NCBI RefSeq assembly: GCF_017472245.1
Contig: NZ_JAFUQR010000002.1
Location: 62,001-126,000 of the forward strand
Direction: 5' to 3'
Source: Chlamydia sp.
GTDB lineage: Bacteria > Chlamydiota > Chlamydiia > Chlamydiales > Chlamydiaceae
Length of the DNA: 64,000 nucleotides
Below are positions 59,367-64,000 of the stretch, piece after piece. The notes under the pieces were generated by a model. The model searched no databases and was not told the DNA's origin. It worked only from the letters and a program-made list of their open reading frames with translations. Made by a program: the position numbers and the translations under genes. Position 1 is the first letter of the stretch, and the number at the start of each line of letters is the position of its first letter.

Positions 59367-59987
59367 ATGGTTTTTTCTTCTTATATGCTTCCCGATTTGC
59401 CTTACGAGTACGACGCTTTAGAGCCTGTGATTAGTGCAGAGATTATGCAGATACATCACCAAAAGCATCATCAGGGATATATAAATAATTTAAATGAAGC
59501 ATTGAAAAAGTTAGATGTTGCAAATACCACTCAAGATCTAACCAGGCTAATTTCAATTAGTCCTGCTCTGCGTTTCAATGGTGGGGGGCATATTAATCAC
59601 TCTCTGTTTTGGGAGATGCTTGCACCACAAAATAAGGGAGGAGGAGTTCCCCCTCGTCATGAGCTACTTAAACTAATAGAAAAGTTTTGGGGCTCTTTTG
59701 ATAATTTTTTAAAGAATTTCGTTGACACTTCTGCTGCTGTACAGGGGTCCGGTTGGGGATGGTTAGCTTTTTGTCCCCAAAAACAGAAGCTTATGATACA
59801 GGCTACAGCAAACCAAGATCCTCTAGAGGCGACAACGGGTATGATCCCACTTCTTGGAGTAGATGTATGGGAGCATGCATACTATCTCCAATACAAAAAT
59901 GTAAGGCTGGACTATCTAAAAAATTTCCGGCATATCATTAACTGGGATTATATAGAAAGTCGCTTTGTAGAAATGAGTAAGCAATAA
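59367..59987 (+). CDS. sodM: Superoxide dismutase (Mn/Fe type)
   Basis: It converts superoxide to peroxide. I chose the ATG at 59367 because AAGG lies seven bases upstream; the in-frame ATG at 59361 is too close to it. Metal ligands visible are His30 in Q-I-H-H, the G-H-I-N-H-S-L-F-W histidine, D-V-W-E-H-A-Y with both Asp and His, and the W-G-W-L region. 206 residues. The metal cannot be assigned with certainty. Confidence 0.95.
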   Translation: MVFSSYMLPDLPYEYDALEPVISAEIMQIHHQKHHQGYINNLNEALKKLDVANTTQDLTRLISISPALRFNGGGHINHSLFWEMLAPQNKGGGVPPRHELLKLIEKFWGSFDNFLKNFVDTSAAVQGSGWGWLAFCPQKQKLMIQATANQDPLEATTGMIPLLGVDVWEHAYYLQYKNVRLDYLKNFRHIINWDYIESRFVEMSKQ

Positions 59988-60056
59988 TTTTATTATTGAT
60001 TGATTAAAAAAATTAAAATAAAATTATCGCTCAGTTTTTTGTAAAGAGGATGGTTT

Positions 60057-60983
60057 GTGCGTTTATTTTCTTATGATAAACCAAAGATCAAAGTGCAAAA
60101 AATAAAAGCTGATGGCTTCAATGGTTGGCTGAAGTGTACGCATTGTAGCGAGATGATTCATGCCAATGAGTTGGGGCAGAATTTTAATTGCTGCCCTAAA
60201 TGTTCTTATCACTATCGAATGAGCGTTTCGGAACGGATAGCGCTGTTGGTAGACAAGGATTCTTGGAGTCCCTTATTCTCAGATTTAAGATCACAAGATC
60301 CTCTAAATTTTGTTGATACGGACTCTTATCCTAATCGTCTAAAGAAGGCTCGGAAGGATAATCCTAACAGTGAAGGAGTCTTAGTAGGGGTCTGTAAGAT
60401 CGGAGGACATCCTGTTGCCCTAGCTGTCATGGATTTCAGTTTCATGGCCGGCTCTATGGGAGCTGTTGTGGGAGAGAAACTAACCCGTTTGATAGAGAAG
60501 GCTATAGATTCTAGACTCCCGATTATCATTGTCTCAGCTTCCGGGGGGGCAAGGATGCAAGAGTCTGTTTTTTCTCTCATGCAAATGGCAAAGACAGCTG
60601 CGGCTCTCGCGAAGTTGCATGAGGCAAGGCTCCCGTATATCTCCGTTTTGACCAATCCTACGTCTGGAGGAGTCACTGCTTCTTTCGCCTCCTTAGGGGA
60701 TGTTATTATCGCGGAACCAAAGGCCCTTATTTGCTTTGCTGGTCCACGAGTTGTTTCCCAGGTAATAGGGGAAGATCTGCCAGAAGGAGCTCAGAAATCT
60801 GAGTTTTTGTTGGAGCACGGGATGATTGATAAGGTAGTGGAAAGAAAACAGCTCAGAGAAACTTTAGCAAGTTTATTGGGCTTTTTCAATTGTCAGGCAT
60901 ATTCCGGAAAGAAAGACAATGCCTCCAGAGATATTTCTAAGACTCTTAAAGAGATTTTTTTGTTGACAGATGACAACGAATAG
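60057..60983 (+). CDS. accD: Acetyl-CoA carboxylase carboxyltransferase beta subunit
   Basis: It transfers carboxyl from biotin to acetyl-CoA in fatty-acid synthesis. Starts at a GTG behind AGAGGA. The N-terminal zinc ribbon has Cys 27, 30, 46 and 49; the carboxyltransferase fold shows F-M-A-G-S-M-G-A-V-V-G-E and S-A-S-G-G-A-R-M-Q-E. 308 residues is typical. dut follows almost directly. Confidence 0.96.
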   Translation: MRLFSYDKPKIKVQKIKADGFNGWLKCTHCSEMIHANELGQNFNCCPKCSYHYRMSVSERIALLVDKDSWSPLFSDLRSQDPLNFVDTDSYPNRLKKARKDNPNSEGVLVGVCKIGGHPVALAVMDFSFMAGSMGAVVGEKLTRLIEKAIDSRLPIIIVSASGGARMQESVFSLMQMAKTAAALAKLHEARLPYISVLTNPTSGGVTASFASLGDVIIAEPKALICFAGPRVVSQVIGEDLPEGAQKSEFLLEHGMIDKVVERKQLRETLASLLGFFNCQAYSGKKDNASRDISKTLKEIFLLTDDNE

Positions 60984-61019
60984 AAGATCATGGGCGGCTC
61001 TTCAAAAATAGGGCTTTCT

Positions 61020-61457
61020 ATGAAATTTTTCTGTAAACTAGAGTCTGGGAACTCCTTGCCTGAGTACGCCACTGTTGGAGCTTCTGGTGCGGACGTCCGC
61101 GCAAATATTAATGAGCCATTAGCTATTTTACCCGGACAGCGAGTTTTAATTCCCACAGGAGTTTCAGTAGAAATTCCTCAAGGTTATGAAATTCAGGTTC
61201 GTTCTCGGAGCGGGCTGGCTAGTAGGTATGGAGTTATCGTTTTGCAGTCTCCAGGAACTGTAGATGCGGATTATCGAGGAGAGATTCGGGTTATTTTGGC
61301 CAATTTCGGAGAGTCTACATTTATTGTAGAGCCAGGGATGCGTATAGCTCAGCTTGTTGTTGCCAAGGTTGAACAGGTGTCTTTTGTCGAGACTCAAGCA
61401 GAGTTAACCGCTACAGGGCGGGGAGTCGGTGGATTCGGGCATACTGGGGAATATTAA
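61020..61457 (+). CDS. dut: Deoxyuridine 5'-triphosphate nucleotidohydrolase
   Basis: dUTPase removes dUTP to protect DNA and supply dUMP. I chose the ATG at 61020 (M-K-F-F-C-K, 145 residues, the standard length); an in-frame ATG 30 bp upstream also exists. The five motifs are seen, among them [25 protein letters not shown] and G-G-F-G-H-T-G at the end. Confidence 0.95.
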   Translation: MKFFCKLESGNSLPEYATVGASGADVRANINEPLAILPGQRVLIPTGVSVEIPQGYEIQVRSRSGLASRYGVIVLQSPGTVDADYRGEIRVILANFGESTFIVEPGMRIAQLVVAKVEQVSFVETQAELTATGRGVGGFGHTGEY

Positions 61458-61458
61458 G

Positions 61459-61935
61459 ATGTCTTGCGTTGCCGATCATAAGCAAGCTTTTGCCTTAAGT
61501 TCTTTACTTTCATCAGATTTAGTTACTTTTTTGCATTCAGATACTAGGGAAGGTATTCTCTTTGAACTTTCGGAACTGGCAGCTAAAGCCGGTCTATTAA
61601 GGGATAGAGAAGCCTTTTTCCGTGCTTTATTGGCACGAGAGAGTATTATGTCTACGGGTATCGGTATGGGAGTGGCTATTCCTCACGGAAAGATAGACGG
61701 AAGAGCAGATTTTTTTATTGCGTTAGGTATTCATTCGGAAGGCATTCTATGGGATGCTATAGATGGGCTGTCTGTGCGTCTTGTCTTTCTTATTGGAGGG
61801 CCATCTGATGCCCCTTCGGAATATCTTAAATTGTTGTCAGCATTAACACAATCTTTGCGAGATGAAGCCAAAAGGTCACAACTTTTACAGGTACAAACTG
61901 TTGAAGAAGTGATAAGAGTTTTTTCAGGAGTCTAG
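61459..61935 (+). CDS. ptsN: PTS EIIA-Ntr-type protein
   Basis: A single EIIA-Ntr domain, 158 residues from the ATG at 61459, which directly follows dut. The phosphohistidine sits in V-A-I-P-H-G-K (His76). Phosphate would come from HPr. The next gene begins 2 bp later and carries a second EIIA domain. It is the first of two tandem paralogues. Confidence 0.9.
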   Translation: MSCVADHKQAFALSSLLSSDLVTFLHSDTREGILFELSELAAKAGLLRDREAFFRALLARESIMSTGIGMGVAIPHGKIDGRADFFIALGIHSEGILWDAIDGLSVRLVFLIGGPSDAPSEYLKLLSALTQSLRDEAKRSQLLQVQTVEEVIRVFSGV

Positions 61936-61937
61936 TT

Positions 61938-62615
61938 ATGGATTTGCGATTAGATGAGTTAGCTGTTTTGTTAGATGTTACAGAAGATTCTATTCGGCAA
62001 TGGATTTCTTGTGGGGGTATTCCTAGTTATAAAATCAATAATGAATTGCGCTTCAATAGAGAGGAAGTTGAAGACTGGCTTATCCACAACTACGGGGTAG
62101 TTACTGACGAGAAAAAAGAAGATCGAGGAGAGTCGAAAGATTTATCTCTTAGATACAGTCTTTATAGAGCTATCTATAGGGGAGGTGTCCTTAAAAATGT
62201 TCTTGCAGAGAGTAAGGAAGAAGTTTTGCGGTATACTGCTCATTATATAGCTAATAAGTTTGAATTGGATCCTGGAGTGCTATTCGAAATGCTGATGCAT
62301 CGGGAGAATCTCATGTCTACCGGAATAGGGGAAGGGATAGCTTTACCTCATGCTAAAGATTTTTTAATTAATATGGGGTATGACGTTGTCGTGCCGGTAT
62401 TTTTATCAAAAAGTATTGAATATGGCGCGCTTGATGGTAAGCCTGTTGATAAGCTATTTTTTCTGTTCGCAAGTCAAGACAGAAATCATTTAAATTTAGT
62501 GAATAAAATTGTGCATTTGGGGATGTCTCTTGAAGCACGTCAGTTTCTTCAAGGACACCCAGACCAACCACAGCTTTTAGCTTTCGTTAAGAATTGGGAA
62601 GCTCAAATTCATTAG
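61938..62615 (+). CDS. HTH/EIIA-Ntr fusion protein
   Basis: A 225-residue protein. Residues 1-52 form a MerR/excisionase-like helix-turn-helix (D-E-L-A-V-L-L-D-V-T-E-D-S-I-R-Q-W, then L-R-F-N-R-E-E-V-E-D-W-L). A linker leads into an EIIA-Ntr domain from about 80 with L-P-H-A-K (His138). The fusion implies that phosphorylation state is read out by a DNA- or protein-binding module. It pairs with the preceding ptsN. Confidence 0.88.
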   Translation: MDLRLDELAVLLDVTEDSIRQWISCGGIPSYKINNELRFNREEVEDWLIHNYGVVTDEKKEDRGESKDLSLRYSLYRAIYRGGVLKNVLAESKEEVLRYTAHYIANKFELDPGVLFEMLMHRENLMSTGIGEGIALPHAKDFLINMGYDVVVPVFLSKSIEYGALDGKPVDKLFFLFASQDRNHLNLVNKIVHLGMSLEARQFLQGHPDQPQLLAFVKNWEAQIH

Positions 62616-62710
62616 TTTACCCGTAAAAAAGATTTTTACGTCCAAGTTGTGAAAAAAGCTTTAATGTTGTTATGGTGATCCTTAAGGTGGATCTAGGAGA
62701 CAGTGTCGTC

Positions 62711-63844
62711 ATGATGGGTTATAAGCTTACTTCGCAACTTGCTATGCTTTCGATCTTATTGACTTTCACGCATAACGTAGGTCATGCTAATCAGATGAGC
62801 CAGACTCTTCCGAGTGCTGTAGAAGCTCGTGCTAGTTCAGAGAAAGTGGAGCAGCCTCGAAAAGCGAAGAAAAAAGCTGAAGTAGATGCCTCAAAGAATA
62901 AGAAAAGCGTTGCTTCTGGTAGGAAGACACTTTTTTCCTGTATTAAGACTGGTATGTTCTTAGCAAACTATGAGCAACGTTTGGTAGCGAAAAAAGAGAA
63001 TAAGCTTCGTGGGAAACAGTCCAAGAAAGTTTCTCAATCAATTAAAAGGAGATCCAAGGCTCCGTCAGAGGAAAGGTTTTTCGATTGGCTATGTAATAGT
63101 AGGAAAGCCGATAAGCAAAAGCTTTTTGAGAAAAAAATTAGAGATGCTGCAGCTGTGAAGACTGAAGAGCCATGTCCTAAGGCTGCTGCCGTTGCCGCTG
63201 CTAGGGCTTCTTTATCTCCAGAAGAGAAACTACAGTTGATTCGTGAGTGGTTGGCAGAAGAAAAAACTGCGCGTAAGTCTAGTCGTGCAGCTCTCAAAAT
63301 GAGTAGCAAAATCAAGAGAGATGGGCGTGTCACTTCAACTTTACGTTATGATGCGGAGAAAGCATTGGCTACAAGAGTCAGACGTAATGAAAATTCTATA
63401 AATGCTCGTGTTCGTCAAAAAGCAGCTCTTCAAAGAGCTAAGAAAGCCGGGGAGGAGAAACCTACTACAAAGAAACATGTTGAAGCTAATCAAAAAACTA
63501 AAGCAGACTCCGCACTGCTTCCATCTGAGCAGGCCAACGAAGAAAAGTCAGCTGTAGCTCCAGAAAACTATTTTGCGGCAACAGCTTCAACAAATAGTAC
63601 TAATGTCGCGACGTATTTAAATGCACGTCAATACCGTTGTGATTCTTCAGAAACAGACTGGCCTTGTTCTTCTTGTGTTACGAAGCGTCGAGCCAATTTT
63701 GGTATTTCAGTATGTACAATGGTTGTTACTGTAATTGCTATGATTGTTGGAGCCGTTATTATTTCTAACGCCACCGACTCTACTGTTGCTAGTGGTTCAG
63801 GAACAAGTGGAGGAGGTAGTGGTGGTACTGGAGCACAGCCGTAG
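62711..63844 (+). CDS. Lys/Ala-rich protein with signal sequence and C-terminal anchor (CT_289-type)
   Basis: I chose the ATG at 62711, 11 bp after AGGAG; a further ATG lies three bases on, and upstream ATG 62672 lacks a good ribosome site. The 377-residue product has an N-terminal hydrophobic segment (L-A-M-L-S-I-L-L-T-F), a very basic, Lys/Ala/Arg-rich body, a C-S-S-C motif and a single C-terminal helix (V-T-V-I-A-M-I-V-G-A-V-I-I) followed by a Gly/Ser tail. I recognise no family beyond chlamydial orthologues. Confidence 0.7.
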   Translation: MMGYKLTSQLAMLSILLTFTHNVGHANQMSQTLPSAVEARASSEKVEQPRKAKKKAEVDASKNKKSVASGRKTLFSCIKTGMFLANYEQRLVAKKENKLRGKQSKKVSQSIKRRSKAPSEERFFDWLCNSRKADKQKLFEKKIRDAAAVKTEEPCPKAAAVAAARASLSPEEKLQLIREWLAEEKTARKSSRAALKMSSKIKRDGRVTSTLRYDAEKALATRVRRNENSINARVRQKAALQRAKKAGEEKPTTKKHVEANQKTKADSALLPSEQANEEKSAVAPENYFAATASTNSTNVATYLNARQYRCDSSETDWPCSSCVTKRRANFGISVCTMVVTVIAMIVGAVIISNATDSTVASGSGTSGGGSGGTGAQP

Positions 63845-63873
63845 ATGCTTACTTGTATAATTGGTTCAAAAAG

Positions 63874-63906
63874 AAAAGAGAGCTATTCTATTAGCTCTCT
63901 TTTTTA
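63874..63906. terminator. Bidirectional intrinsic terminator
   Basis: AAAAGAGAGCTA (63874-63885) pairs exactly with TAGCTCTCTTTT (63892-63903) around a 6-nt loop; T-rich sequence follows on both strands. It suits two converging genes. Confidence 0.85.
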
Positions 63907-63937
63907 TTTTAATTCTAATCGACTAATTTTGTATTAG

Positions 63938-64000
63938 TTATCTATCTAATAGATGTTGCGCTAGCTGCTGTAATTCAAAAAGGATTTTCAAAAGGCGATG
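63938..64000 (-). CDS. Possible C-terminal end of a minus-strand gene (partial)
   Basis: On the minus strand a frame enters from the right edge, reads H-R-L-L-K-I-L-F-E-L-Q-Q-L-A-Q-H-L-L-D-R and stops at 63938-63940. It is only 20 codons, but the bidirectional terminator just beyond favours a convergent gene here. Identity unknown. Confidence 0.35.
   Translation of the reverse strand, partial: HRLLKILFELQQLAQHLLDR

Noticed and set aside
59988-60056. CAATAA...TTATTG stem after sodM as a terminator
   Set aside because: The stem is only 6 AT-rich base pairs without a T tract, so it cannot be told from local composition.
1-64000. CRISPR arrays, insertion sequences, prophage or integrated elements
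   Set aside because: I saw no regularly spaced repeats, transposase or integrase motifs, or att-like duplications; the tRNAs are not flanked by foreign genes.

Overview
The window is chromosomal DNA of a Chlamydia species. The evidence is a single tuf gene flanked by tRNA-Thr and tRNA-Trp, a V-type rather than F-type ATPase operon, a double-length UvrA, an orphan trpF, a truncated HemC, a PknD-type kinase with a very long C-terminal part, and small bilobed-hydrophobic proteins resembling inclusion membrane (Inc) proteins. The gene order follows my memory of C. trachomatis CT_339 down to CT_289. Several EF-Tu residues differ from the C. trachomatis protein as I remember it, so I lean towards C. 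muridarum or a close relative. That species call is from memory and was not computed.

Layout. 1-4380: comEC (running off the left edge), a frameshifted gene of the CT_338 type, and ptsH-ptsI behind a good promoter. 4387-17965, minus strand: ybaB-dnaX, then the giant uvrA, pyk, dxs, two XseB-like genes, xseA and tpiA. 18157-23044: orphan trpF, a CAT-anticodon tRNA, an AT-rich gap with a 60-codon ORF and a strong terminator, a 659-residue membrane protein, a SufE-like gene and an Inc-like membrane protein. 23287-36685: the translation/transcription core (infA, tRNA-Thr, tuf, tRNA-Trp, secE, nusG, rplKAJL, rpoBC), followed by tal. 37831-47163: a Cys-rich small protein, a secreted PsbP-like protein, and the V-ATPase operon (E, a DUF2764-type protein, A, B, D, I, K) with a lipoprotein gene behind it. 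47300-64000: valS, pknD, two Inc-like genes, hemC-radA-rnc on the minus strand, the CT_296-type gene, pgm, sodM, accD, dut, two ptsN-type genes and a Lys/Ala-rich anchored protein.

How the parts fit. EI (ptsI), HPr (ptsH) and two EIIA-Ntr-like proteins, one fused to a DNA-binding domain, lie in this window with no sugar permease, which suggests a regulatory phosphorelay. The V-ATPase rotor subunit keeps a sodium-binding residue set. UvrA carries a degenerate second copy of itself in the same chain.

Most notable signal: the break in the CT_338-type gene is not a random frameshift. It sits on a U UUU UUU heptamer in the exact phase for -1 ribosomal slippage, followed by a 7-nt spacer and an 11-bp hairpin, and a -1 slip restores the full-length reading frame. 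Other second-look items are two orphan intrinsic terminators that imply unannotated short RNAs (near 19.5 kb and 23.25 kb), and long inverted repeats in two divergent promoter regions (38952-38986 and 56738-56794).
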